Part shown: in pieces, positions 54,024 to 63,880 of the stretch
Numbering within the stretch: position 1 is the first letter of the stretch
Layout: each line of letters opens with the position of its first letter
Assembly (NCBI GenBank): GCA_039707655.1
Contig: CM077663.1
Coordinates: 434,451,830-434,515,829 of the forward strand
Source: Elymus sibiricus
Lineage: Eukaryota > Streptophyta > Magnoliopsida > Poales > Poaceae
DNA length: 64,000 nucleotides
Direction of reading: 5' to 3'
The notes under the pieces: generated by a model
The model's database searches: none
Told to the model about the DNA's origin: nothing
Seen by the model: the letters and a program-made list of their open reading frames with translations, nothing else
Program-made: the position numbers and the translations under genes

Positions 54024-57000
54024 ATGAATCAGTCCCGCTTTTCTATTCTTTCTTGGAACGTTCGTGGTCTCGGTGATGTTGATAAGTGCAAGGACGTCCT
54101 CTCTGAAATAATCGCGATTAATCCCTCTGTTGCGCTTCTCCAAGAGTCCAAGCTTGACTCCATTCATATCGCTAAGCAAAATTCCTTTATGCCTCGCTCG
54201 CTTGACCAATCTGTTACTCTGCCCGCTATCAGCTCCGCTGGAGGTATTTTTTCTGCGATTAATTCTCACCATCTAACCCTCCTTAACCACTCTAACGGCA
54301 GGTTTTCAACATCCCTAAACCTTTCTTGCCCGGTCTCCGGCACGAGTCTAGTCATCTCAAATATTTACGCCCCATCACAACGAGCGCTCAAAACTCTCTT
54401 CCTTCAGGAACTCAGAGACATCGCCCCAAACGACTCCACACCTTGGCTTCTCATTGGTGATTTCAATCTCATCCGCTTTGCATATGAGAAAAATAACAAC
54501 AACTTCCACACCTCCGAAGCAGACATGTTTAACACGGCTATCTCCGACCTGCAACTAATCGAGCTCCCCCTTATGGACCGAGCCTTCACTTGGTCCAGTA
54601 ACCGGCTAACCCCGACTCTCGAACGGCTTGACAGAGCTTTCTTTAACCTTGCTTGGGAAGACAGGTTCCCTAACTCAACTCTCTCCTCCCTGACTCGCTT
54701 CTCCTCCGACCATGTCCCGCTTATCGTGAACGTTTCGTCCCACATTCCGCGCTCCCGCCTTTTCCGGTTCGAATCTTTCTGGGCCCTTCATCCAGCATGC
54801 AAACGTATCGTCTCTGAGGCCTGGCCTTCCGATCACACTTATATCACCTCCGACCTAGCCCTTGCCACTGCCATCAAATGTACTAGATCAAAGCTGAAAA
54901 TCTGGTCTAAGACTATTCGACCTGTCCAACAGCGTGAAATTGACTGCAAGCTTATCATCGACAGGATTGACCACCTTGAAGAAAAAAGAACTCTCTCTCG
55001 ACCTGAGTCCTCCCTCAGAGTAGTCGTTATCACCGCCCTTCAAAGAGCCATCCGTCAGAAAGTCCTTTTCTGGAAGCAACGGGGGAAAGTCAAGGCCGTC
55101 ATCGACGGGGACGAAAACTCCAAATTCTTTCATGTGTCTGCCTCTCAGAGGTTCCGCAAAAACAACATCGCCATCCTCGATGACAATGGGGTCGAATTCT
55201 CTACCCATGACAGAAAAGCCGCCATCCTTCATAACTTCTTTCACAGCCTTCTCGGCACCTCAAAAGCGTCAACCTGGCTCTTCTCCCTTCAGGAACTATA
55301 TCCAACCTCGCTTCCTCAGTTGCGGCACCTTGACACCGCTTTCTCCGCTAACGAAGTCCAACAAGCATTCCTCCAGATGAACGTCAATGCTAGCCCTGGA
55401 CCTGACGGCCTCGGCCCCGGATTCTACCGCAAATTTTGGCACAACATTAAACATACAATCCTACCCTTCTGTGATGACTTCGCCAACCTTCGGGTAGATG
55501 TCGAGCGTTTCAACAGAGCCCACATGATCCTTCTGCCCAAAAAAGACTCTGCCAGATCTCCCGACGATTTCAGACCTATATCCCTGCAGAACTGCCCTCC
55601 CAAGGCGCTCGCTAAAATTATCACCAACAGGATTAAACCGCTCATCCCTCTTCTAGTTCACGGAAATCAGACCGGCTTCATCTCTGGCAGATGCATTGCC
55701 GAGAACTTCATCTTCGCTGCTGACCTCCTCAGTGCTTGCCATATTCGGAAGGCGCCCACTATGGTGGTTAAACTGGACTTCCGAAAAGCCTTCGACTCCA
55801 TCAGTTGGGACTCCCTCCTCCTAATCCTCCGCTCTCGGGGGTTCCCATCGAAAACCATAAGTTGGATCAGAACGCTGCTTATCTCCAGCAAGACTGCGGT
55901 CATGCTCAATGGAACTCCCGGCGCCTGGATTAACTGTAAGAATGGTTTTAGGCAAGGTGACCCGCTCTCCCCCTATCTCTTTATCATTGTCGCCGACCTG
56001 CTTCAACGATTAATCCTACATGCTTTCAAGCCCAACCAGCTCTGCCACCCGATCTATAAGGATCGACCGCCGACTGTTCTTCAATACGCTGACGACACCC
56101 TAATCATTGCCCACGCCTCTACCCAAGCTGCAAACATTCTCAAAGATATCCTCGACAAGTTCGCTCTTGCTACTGGCCTCTCTATCAACTTCCAGAAGAC
56201 TACCTACGTACCCATCAACACAGACCACGCCATTAGCCTCAACATTGCCCTCACTTTCGAGTGCGAGCTTTCCTCCTTCCCCCAAATCTATCTCGGACTT
56301 CCTGTCTCTCACACGCGACTTCCGTCCTCTGCTTTCGAGCCCATCATCCAGCGCTTCCTAAAATACCTCTCTGGATGGGTGGCAAAACTTTTATCTCGCG
56401 GCGCCAGACTTACCCTCATCTCCTCTACTCTAGACGCCCTCGCCACTCACTTCATGTCTGTTTTTAGACTCCCCAAGAAGATCCTTAAAAAGTTAGATGC
56501 CATCCGCCGGTCCTTCTTCTGGGCCGCCGAGGAGTCCTGCTCCGGAGCAAAATGTCTAGTCGCCTGGAATAATGTTTGCAAACCCAAATCGGCTGGGGGT
56601 CTTGGTATAAAAAATCTCGCTCTCCAAAACAACTGCCTCCTCATGAAATTCGCCTCCAAGCTCCTCCAAAAACCAGACCTTCCCTGGGTAAACTGGTTCC
56701 TACAACACTACTCTCTAGACTTCGCCAATAAGCCTCAAAACACCCCCTACCTATGGAAACTCATAAACCAACAACTATGCCACCTTCGCAAAATTTCCTT
56801 CGTTCTCACCAACAATGGCACGTCAACCTTCTTCTGGCTGGACACTTGGCTCCTGTCAACTCCACTTGCGGAAACCTACCCACACATCTTCTCGCACTCC
56901 ACTTGCCCCTCTGTCCTGGTATCTCATGTCATGCATAATGGTTTACTCGCTACTCTTCGGAACCGCCTAACTAATGTTGCTGCTGCCGAGCTTGCGTCTG

Positions 57001-57614
57001 TTTTGTCCTTGTTGCAGGATGTTACCATTTGCGATGCGCCTGATGACAGGTTCCTCACCCATGGTTCCTCGTTCACCTCGAGGTGCGCCTACTCACTGCT
57101 CTCCTCCGACCCTGAGCTCGACTTCAACGCTGGGTACATCTGGGGTTCCAAGGCACCTATCAAGGTCAAGATCTTCGGTTGGCTCCTCTATCGTAACAGG
57201 CTAAGCACGATGGCGAACTTACAGCGCAAGACCATCACTACTGGCTCGTCTTGCCCTCGTTGCGGCGTTGCTCTCGAGGATGCGACTCACCTCGCCCTAC
57301 TCTGCCCATGGGCCGCTCAGGTCTGGTCACGCTTGGGCTTCCAGGTCCCTCTCGCCGTCGACCTCATCTGGGATACTACGACTCCGATCGGCCTCGACAT
57401 CAACATTTGGCCTACAGTCGCCCTCTTCATCCTCTGGAAGCTGTGGGACTCTAGGAATGCTTGTGTTTTCCGTAACGAGATGCACTCCACCCTAGATACG
57501 GTTAGGAACATCATCTCAGATTTTACGCTTTGGGCCTTCAGATTCAAGGACCCGGTTAGTAGGGAGGCTGCCATGTCTTGGCGCCTGTACCTCTCCTCTC
57601 GATGTAACCCGTAA
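54024..57614 (+). CDS. LINE ORF2: endonuclease and reverse transcriptase
   Basis: A protein of 1196 residues that nicks the target and reverse-transcribes LINE RNA from the nick. The N-terminal APE-type endonuclease shows SWNVRGLG (about residues 10-17), the catalytic Glu in LLQESKLD, GDFN (145-148) and SDHVPL (228-233). The reverse transcriptase shows FRPISLQNC, KLDFRKAFDSISW, GFRQGDPLSPYLF and the active-site YADD (688-691). A zf-RVT module follows near 1030-1105 with C1077, C1080, H1089 and C1094. There is no RNase H domain after it, as in many plant L1 elements. All catalytic motifs are present and no stop or frameshift is seen, so the protein may be active. Confidence 0.95.
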   Translation: MNQSRFSILSWNVRGLGDVDKCKDVLSEIIAINPSVALLQESKLDSIHIAKQNSFMPRSLDQSVTLPAISSAGGIFSAINSHHLTLLNHSNGRFSTSLNLSCPVSGTSLVISNIYAPSQRALKTLFLQELRDIAPNDSTPWLLIGDFNLIRFAYEKNNNNFHTSEADMFNTAISDLQLIELPLMDRAFTWSSNRLTPTLERLDRAFFNLAWEDRFPNSTLSSLTRFSSDHVPLIVNVSSHIPRSRLFRFESFWALHPACKRIVSEAWPSDHTYITSDLALATAIKCTRSKLKIWSKTIRPVQQREIDCKLIIDRIDHLEEKRTLSRPESSLRVVVITALQRAIRQKVLFWKQRGKVKAVIDGDENSKFFHVSASQRFRKNNIAILDDNGVEFSTHDRKAAILHNFFHSLLGTSKASTWLFSLQELYPTSLPQLRHLDTAFSANEVQQAFLQMNVNASPGPDGLGPGFYRKFWHNIKHTILPFCDDFANLRVDVERFNRAHMILLPKKDSARSPDDFRPISLQNCPPKALAKIITNRIKPLIPLLVHGNQTGFISGRCIAENFIFAADLLSACHIRKAPTMVVKLDFRKAFDSISWDSLLLILRSRGFPSKTISWIRTLLISSKTAVMLNGTPGAWINCKNGFRQGDPLSPYLFIIVADLLQRLILHAFKPNQLCHPIYKDRPPTVLQYADDTLIIAHASTQAANILKDILDKFALATGLSINFQKTTYVPINTDHAISLNIALTFECELSSFPQIYLGLPVSHTRLPSSAFEPIIQRFLKYLSGWVAKLLSRGARLTLISSTLDALATHFMSVFRLPKKILKKLDAIRRSFFWAAEESCSGAKCLVAWNNVCKPKSAGGLGIKNLALQNNCLLMKFASKLLQKPDLPWVNWFLQHYSLDFANKPQNTPYLWKLINQQLCHLRKISFVLTNNGTSTFFWLDTWLLSTPLAETYPHIFSHSTCPSVLVSHVMHNGLLATLRNRLTNVAAAELASVLSLLQDVTICDAPDDRFLTHGSSFTSRCAYSLLSSDPELDFNAGYIWGSKAPIKVKIFGWLLYRNRLSTMANLQRKTITTGSSCPRCGVALEDATHLALLCPWAAQVWSRLGFQVPLAVDLIWDTTTPIGLDINIWPTVALFILWKLWDSRNACVFRNEMHSTLDTVRNIISDFTLWAFRFKDPVSREAAMSWRLYLSSRCNP

Positions 57615-57696
57615 TGTAACGACAACTGCCTCCGGGCCTTTGAGTAATATATTCAGGTGGGGACCCTCTCCCCCCCGGTGATTGTTCAAAAAAAAA

Positions 57697-57958
57697 GAGA
57701 AGAAGATGACAAGGGAGGAGTGGCATTGCCTGTGCCTTTGCCTTTTCCTTCACACACGGGACCCCCTACCCCAACCCCTATCCACAAGACGAGACCACAA
57801 CCCTTGTCTATCCTGGCATGCTCACTGCAACTCCAAGCTCATGATGCTGAAACTTATGTAGATATGCATGGGCATCGATGTGTGTAGCGTAGCTCCGAAC
57901 TAGCTGTATGTACCGCATCTGCGTACATGCTACTAGCTCTGGAATGAATACACTTATT

Positions 57959-57997
<39 letters not shown>

Positions 57998-58373
57998 TTT
58001 TCCGGTTTAATTTAGACACGCAGCAGAGTAGATGATCTATCAGCAGCACAAATGACAAATCATGCACGCATGGCCAGTGCAGTGCCCTGCCCTGCACTGC
58101 ATGCTATCCAATATCCATCTGTCTGAGTGTGAGCCGAGGTCACACCCCATGCATACTTGACGGTTTGCAGGTCATATCCCATACCATACCTGATGATTTG
58201 CACCGATCATCCGTCGCCGACGAAGCTGTTTGCATCAGCTGATCTCGTCATGTCACATGAAACCGATTACATGCACAGCAACATCAACACCAACACATGT
58301 AGGTAGGTAGGTTTAGCTTAGCCAGTAGCTGGTTTTAGGTACGTACAAAGGGAGGGTCCTCCATAACCATAAG
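57697..58373. repeat. Block X, copy B (right part, after the LINE)
   Basis: This continues 50043-50091 after the LINE and repeats block X copy A to the shared GGGTCCTCCATAACCATAAG. It starts with the right target duplication (57697-57712). Unlike copy A it runs straight into block Y copy 2, so X and Y are adjacent parts of one larger unit. Confidence 0.85.
57959..57997. repeat. AAC microsatellite
   Basis: About 13 perfect AAC units. The matching position in block X copy A reads CACTGATTTCCCAGTTT without any repeat, so the array expanded in copy B only. Confidence 0.95.
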
Positions 58374-58386
58374 CCTTGTCCTTGTA

Positions 58387-59712
58387 GGTAGGGACTTTGC
58401 ATCCTGTAGCACGGTCAATGTCCTGTCCTGCGTGCAACCGTGCACAAGCAAACGATTCTCCAGCACAGTGCGCATAGTACATGCATGCCCTCGGCCAAAA
58501 GCCCAAAACCCATGTACGCTGGCTGCATGCATTATTTCCTTCCTTCCTTCCTCCTCTCACATTCTCGTGTCTCTTGCAGCGGTCATGTAGACCCATCATG
58601 ATTCATGAGGGCCAGCCATGCATCTCATGCTATGCCTATGCGGCTATGCGTCGCCCGCTGTCCCTGTCCGACCTGTGACAAATGGCCGGATGGACGGTCG
58701 GATCAATCATCCAGCCAGCCTCCCTGTGCCGTGGCCGTGAGGGCACTGCATGCTGCCCCCTACCAGCTCGGCGAGGGGCCGGGGCCGTCCGAGGATCTGG
58801 ACCGTCGGTGAGCCCGGAAGGACGGCCCGGATCGGACCGTCGGAGAAGGCCCGTGTCTGTCAGGACAAGAAACCCATGATCCTCCTACATATATACGGCC
58901 TATCCAGCCTCTTGTTTGTCGCTACAATGCTACTCAATCTTTTCTTGACACGTGGCGTTCTTTTTGGCTAGCGAGGAAAAATCGCGACCGTCGGTCAGTC
59001 GGGGGCGGAGCCAGGATTTGGACATATGGTCGGATGAATGGGATCGAGGCCCCGTTTGGAACAAACGCGGGAGTCAGTCGCGAACTTTCGGCGACTACTA
59101 TGCCAAGTTAAGCTGGAGTATGGATCTGAACTACTAGGAAGATATGGGTGCATATGCCCAGTTGCAATGCAAGGTCAACCTCTCACATCAATGCAGGCCT
59201 TGGCTAGATGCCGTGCCATGGCATGCCATATTGCCATGGATCAAGTTGAAGACCTGCAGGAGGAGTTGACCATATCTGTCCATATCCATAGTTCCATACC
59301 TAAGTGAAGAAGGAGCTGGCTGCATGCTGCATGCACTTGCACTAGGACTGCAGCGACAACATGGGCATCTTGCATCTTGCTTGGCCTTCTTTCTTCCCGT
59401 GATGCATGGTGGACTGGAGCTGGAGCTGGAGCGGAGGAGGAGAGTGAGTGAGGTCCAGCTTTGCCTGACCATCATCATCATCATCCTCTCTGCAAGCCCA
59501 TCCCTCCTGGTTGGTTCTCATCAAGATTATAAACTGCAGCCTCTGCCCTGCACACCACAGGAGGATTCGGTGATCAAGTGCCATCTTTTGGCCATGTGCT
59601 CCAGTGCACAAGCCACAACAACAAGTGCTGCTGCCACATGCCATACATTTCTTGGCAGGGCAACAGCATACACGAAACATTGTTAAAAGTTGGCACATGA
59701 ATGAAGGAAACA
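58387..59712. repeat. Block Y, copy 2
   Basis: Homologous to 467-1631. It follows block X copy B directly. Conserved features are the TATA-like CTACATATATACGG near 58888, the palindromic GCCATGGCATGCCATATTGCCATGG region near 59215, and AGTTGAAGACCTGCAGGAGG. It ends about 600 bp beyond the stop codon of the minus-strand coiled-coil gene. No frame is conserved with copy 1. Confidence 0.8.
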
Positions 59713-60328
59713 TTACCACATTCATGGGTAGAAACTCAGTGATGAAGCAGGTACCATACATTCTCTGGTTACAAGCCTAATCAGATTGTAACAAGGTTGG
59801 GCCTTGTGTTTGGAATCTCCATGGTACAGAGGAGTGGTGTTGTTACAGGCTGCGGTGTCCATACACATGAAGCCCATTTGTTACAGGCTGCTCAATCCAT
59901 CAATTTTCTGGAACCAACTGAACTGCCTTCGCAAACACAAGGCATCAGAAACACACAGGAAAACAAAGCCATTTTACTAAAAAAAACTTCCACAAATTCA
60001 AGGCCACACTGGCCTAAACCACGCTGAGCGAAAAGAGGGGGGCACGCTACACGATCACGCCTGCAGACCGAAAAACCTGTACAACACTCGTCCAAGTTCA
60101 GTTTCCTAAGCTACCTTAGCCCTAGCAACTGAGAAAGAAAAACTAAGCCCTTTTTTTGACACTCGAGCAACCGAGGATGAAAACTGAGAAGAAAGAAAAC
60201 GAATCAACGTAAACATTCTGCAAAGACCCTAGCATGTGCGACGAAATCTTTTCCTATGAATCCCTTGACAATGCCAAGTACACCTGCCTGCGTTTTCTGC
60301 GCCTTGCGGTGAGGTTGTCGAGTGGATC
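59713..60328 (-). other. 3' flank and probable 3' UTR of the coiled-coil gene
   Basis: Low-copy sequence without element termini. The part next to the stop codon at 60329 is presumably 3' UTR on the minus strand. I cannot place the polyadenylation site. Confidence 0.4.
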
Positions 60329-61839
60329 CTACAAGATGTTGGGCACCTGTGCTGAGAGCCTTTCCTGCAGCTCTCTCATCTTCGAGCAGAGCTCCACCTT
60401 CTGCTCCTTGTAGCTCTGGAGCAGGAAGTCCTTCCCTTCTATCACCTCCTTGAGCTCGCCGACCTCTCTCTTGAGCATCTCCACCCTCTCCGCCTCGCCG
60501 TTCCTCTTCTCGACACCGATACAGTGCAGCTCAGGGTCATCAATGCTGCTATCAGCGTAGCCATTCGCATGCCCATTGGCGGCATCTGGTTGCCAGTTTC
60601 CAGCTTGCAAAGGCTTGTCGCGGGAGAGCGCTTCTGCCACACAATGATCTGCGATGATCTTCCTTAGCTGCTGGATCTCCCTCTCAGATTCGAACAGATC
60701 TCGGTTGGCACCATCCAGCTGGGACTGCAAATTGGCGGTCTGTGTCTCCTCGATGCTGAGAGAGTTCTTAAGATCTGCTATCTGTGCTTGCATCTCCATG
60801 ATCATCTCATCACGTCTCCTGAGGTGCTGTCTCAACTTCTGTATGACCTCTCTCTTGATATAAATGTCAGATCCTGATTCTGAAACACAGGGAGAGCCAG
60901 AACTGTTTGAGTACTGCAATGGTCTGCGATGATCTTCAAGCCGGTCAGGCGATGACGTCCACATGACACCACTGTTCTCTTTGCTTGATTCTGGCCCTGG
61001 TATCTTTGCAAGAGGAAGGGAGGGTTCATCAGGTTTTGATAAAGAACTTGCAGGTCCTTGCTTGATTTCCACTCCACCATCTGCAATTCCCACACATAAC
61101 AACCAACAGTTAACATTGTTTCTGCCTTTTTGCAACAACTGTTAAGTCATAAATAAAAATAGCAAGACAGCGTCCAGTGTTTGCCCAGTTAAGTGTGTAA
61201 CAGTGCAATTTAACAATGCCAAATTCACTATATAGCCACTTTGTCAGTATACTGCCAGTGTGTGGCTTAATTGTTTGCTTCATGGCTAGTACTCATGGAT
61301 TATGTTCAAGGTATGGCAGATTACATAACTGTAATGTCATAATCCAATGAGGCAACGATAGTTAATGACATCAACTGTGTTACTATATTTACAATCCCAG
61401 CTGAAAAAACTCAACACTGCAGACTGCACAGTTTGCTGCAACCTCATGAATACCCGGCAACAGAGCATAAATTAAGCTGTAGTACAAGTTACCTGAGACA
61501 CAGCAGTAGCAATTTGTTTCATCATCAAACCGGTACAGATTCGAGTGCAGTTCACAAGATCCATGTCTTCTTTTGGCTGCAAATTCGGATAGTCAGCACT
61601 CAGCAGACAGCACATATGACTGCAGCTAGAACTACAACTGCAAATGAGAGCATCAGACCTCTGGAGGTACTATTTTGCTTCTTGGTATCAAACATTTGCT
61701 TCAGCTTGCACCCAAATCTGACTGAAAGAGTGCTCAGAAGAACTCCTCCTGCAACAAGAACCCAGCTCAGCCCTTCTCCCTGGGCATGGTTAACTCTCCC
61801 CACCTTCTGCACGCTCCCATTACTCTTGGAGGACCTCAT
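60329..61839 (-). CDS. Plant-specific coiled-coil protein with one N-terminal membrane segment
   Basis: Three coding exons, 61839-61659, 61576-61493 and 61080-60329, join with GT-AG borders (AGAG/GTCTG, TTTGCAG, TCAG/GTAAC, TTGCAG) into 338 residues. Residues 22-41 (EGLSWVLVAGGVLLSTLSVR) form one hydrophobic segment after a short basic N-terminus. A Cys/His-containing stretch follows in exon 2 (CELHSNLYRFDDETNCYCC, about 68-87). Residues 160-235 and 280-330 are heptad-rich coiled coils. The whole has the look of a conserved single-copy plant protein of unknown role, probably anchored to an organelle or the endomembrane by its N-terminus. The frame is clean and base composition is unlike the surrounding elements. 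It is the only conventional host gene I can support in the window. I know of no gene symbol. Confidence 0.85.
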
Positions 61840-62900
61840 CCTAAGAACAGCTTGACCTAGACAGACATGTATGCATCACAACATGTTATGCAGTACAGGA
61901 AACAAATAAAGGTACATTTCTTCCATATAAATACAGAAAATGAAGCGGGCTGGCCGCTACCCGATCCTAGTCTCACACATACAAATATGGATCAGAGGGG
62001 TAAAACAAGATTATGCTGCTGCTGCTGCAGCAGCAACAGCAAATATGCAAATATGGATCACAGGGGTAAAACAAGATTATGCTCTGCAGCAGCAGTTTTT
62101 GTTGCAAAGGGACTGAATTACACGACCCAAGTGAGTGAACTGGGCAGGTAACACGGGCATCTCGCTTGGCATTCAAGTCTGAAGGTGGCGTGTACATGAA
62201 TGAAACGGAGGACCACGCCACACGGTACTGCATCCTAGGTTTCTTTTTCGACCGTATCCTAGATTTCTAACCAAGAAGAGCTGCATCTCCCTCGAGTCTG
62301 GCGGCTTGGGATCTCACTACCTCGGTAATAATCCATCCATGGACGGAGCTAGCTCGAGGAACGACGGCGGCGGCGGCCAGCTAGCTCTAAGGATAATCAC
62401 CGACACCCCCGCGGCTCACAGAACCCTAACGGCGAAGGATCTTCACGGACGCGTCTGCTCCTCTCGGCGGCGCTAATGGCGCGCCCGCGCCCCAGTCAGC
62501 CATTTCCAGCCAGACGGGACCTGGTGCTACTGGATCTGGGGAGGTTACCAGGCGAGGAGGGGTCTCACCACTCACCAGTCGGTCGGGCTACCGGTCCGGC
62601 AGCTGCTCCGGCAGTGCCCGTGCGCCCGCCCGGTGCACGGACGCCCTGGACTTGCCCCGCCGATCGCCCGCCCGCCGCCGCCGACGACGCCGCCACCTGG
62701 CGAGAGTTGGGGGAGTGAGGGCTCTGAGCGGAGGGAGGGAGGAAGAGACTGGGGGGAGCTGGTTGGGATTTCGGCCTGCGTTCAGTTGGGCCTTGGGCCC
62801 TGGCTCAGGAGATGGCATCGAGCATGCGCTGGGCCCTTCGCTCAAAAGTAGGCCTCGGAGTAGCTTTTAGGCCAGAGAAATACACTGATCTCACATCTTC
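61840..62900 (-). promoter_or_regulatory. Leader, 5' UTR intron and promoter of the coiled-coil gene
   Basis: On the minus strand, a CTGTCTAG acceptor lies about 20 bases before the ATG and a CCGAG/GTAGTG donor near 62323, so a 5' UTR intron of about 460 bp is likely. Further up the sequence is GC-rich, with another possible donor (GACTG/GTGAGTGG) near 62575. At 62785-62800 GGGCCC and GGCCCAA motifs stand together, with another GGGCCC near 62831; they resemble the site II (GGCCCA) elements of constitutive plant promoters. A 45-codon plus-strand frame at 62339-62476 lies inside this leader and is probably chance. Confidence 0.5.
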
Positions 62901-62926
62901 ATCCCCTAAAAAAAAACTAATCTCAC

Positions 62927-63511
62927 ATCTTCAAGAGTTTTATGTTCTTCGTCATCGTCTAGTGATCCTCGTGTGAGAATAAATTTTACTCTTGTTCTTT
63001 TGGGGAAGCCATGAAGTTAGAGAGTTTTTTGTCCTCGCAGATCCGATTATTCGGAACTGATGAGCTTATGTTGGTGTGTCAAACTTTTTTTATTAGTTTG
63101 ATTCTTTGTGGAACTGAAATCTTTCATCGACACAATGGTGAAGATATTGTGATCCAACGGCCTGTACTTCTAGGGGTCATCTCTGGCCCAAGTACGTTTC
63201 ATCGATCAAGGCTTCATCTTTGTGGATGGGCGCTCAAGGCGCTTTTGAAAACCATTATTGATAATATTTGTGCCGGTAAAAGAATGAGAACATTGTTGCT
63301 CCAATCCAATTGCAGTCTCTTTATGGAATTCTTTGGAGTATTTTTGTTAGCAGAGATTGAAACAGAGAAGAAAGTGTTTTCAAAAGATTTCATTGCAATT
63401 CTTAGTCATAGGAGTTACTTTGTATTTTTTTTGGACGTTAGATCCAAATCAGCATACTTGTAATTGTTATGAGTATGAATAAAATTACAGGTGTTTCTCG
63501 AAAAAAAAAAC
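62927..63511 (+). mobile_element. Polyadenylated retro-insertion with 11-bp target duplication
   Basis: ACTAATCTCAC stands at 62916-62926 and again at 63512-63522, and the intervening 585 bp end in TTTCTCG and a run of ten A, with AATAAAATT about 30 bases earlier. This is the mark of an insertion made by LINE machinery: a 5'-truncated LINE, a SINE or a processed transcript. Just upstream a third, slightly different copy, ACTGATCTCAC (62884-62894), precedes a short A-run (62908-62916), which suggests an earlier tiny insertion at the same place. Confidence 0.75.
63011..63463 (+). CDS. Open frame within the retro-insertion
   Basis: From ATG 63011 the frame is open for 150 codons and ends 48 bases before the poly(A). 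The product is hydrophobic and Leu/Phe-rich, with no motif I recognise. It could be the C-terminal part of a truncated parent protein or a chance frame in a non-coding transcript. The base composition is not strongly coding-like. Confidence 0.25.
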   Translation: MKLESFLSSQIRLFGTDELMLVCQTFFISLILCGTEIFHRHNGEDIVIQRPVLLGVISGPSTFHRSRLHLCGWALKALLKTIIDNICAGKRMRTLLLQSNCSLFMEFFGVFLLAEIETEKKVFSKDFIAILSHRSYFVFFLDVRSKSAYL

Positions 63512-63522
63512 ACTAATCTCAC

Positions 63523-63758
63523 TAAAAAAGTAATGCCCCATAAATAAGTAAAAAACTAAAAAGTATTTTTTATAAAAAATAAAAATCATTAACCAAAAAA
63601 TGCAATTCTCATAAAAATAAAAGGCCGAATAATTCAATTTACTCGATAATATATGAAGAAAAATAATAGAATCATGTAAGAGTGGGCGAAAAACTCCTCC
63701 GACAATGGTTAATGATTGGTTAAATATAATACTGTATGTAAGAGAATCTTATATTGTA
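63523..63758. other. AT-rich spacer
   Basis: A-rich sequence with many TAAAAA motifs and no gene or terminal repeat that I can see. Confidence 0.4.
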
Positions 63759-63880
63759 CTTCCTCCGTTCCTAAATAAGTCTTTTTAGATATTTCACTAT
63801 GAACTACATACGGATATATATAGTTCGTATGTAGTCCATAGTGGAATCTTTAAAAATACTTATATTTAGAAACGGGGAAG
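63759..63880. mobile_element. Stowaway MITE (122 bp)
   Basis: CTTCCTCCGTTCCTAAATA and its partner ATATTTAGAAACGGGGAAG are inverted repeats with TA on both sides (63757-63758, 63881-63882). The interior palindrome CATACGGATATATATAG...GTATGTAGTCCATAGTGG is characteristic of the common Triticeae Stowaway family. Confidence 0.95.

Larger units (their letters stand above)
50092..57696 (+). mobile_element. Full-length L1-type LINE, both ORFs open
   Basis: The element is 7605 bp, ends in a short poly(A) of nine bases, and is flanked by a perfect 16-bp target duplication. It has a 5' leader of only 37 bases, ORF1 (1226 codons), a 214-bp gap and ORF2 (1196 codons), neither interrupted. The 3' end reads GGTGATTGTTCAAAAAAAAA. 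Perfect flanks and two intact frames mark a recent insertion. It lies in block X copy B, and copy A gives the empty site. Confidence 0.95.

Noticed and set aside
62339..62476. A 45-codon plus-strand ORF beginning MDGASSRNDGGGG
   Set aside because: It ends after 45 codons with no plausible donor site and lies within the probable 5' UTR of the minus-strand coiled-coil gene.
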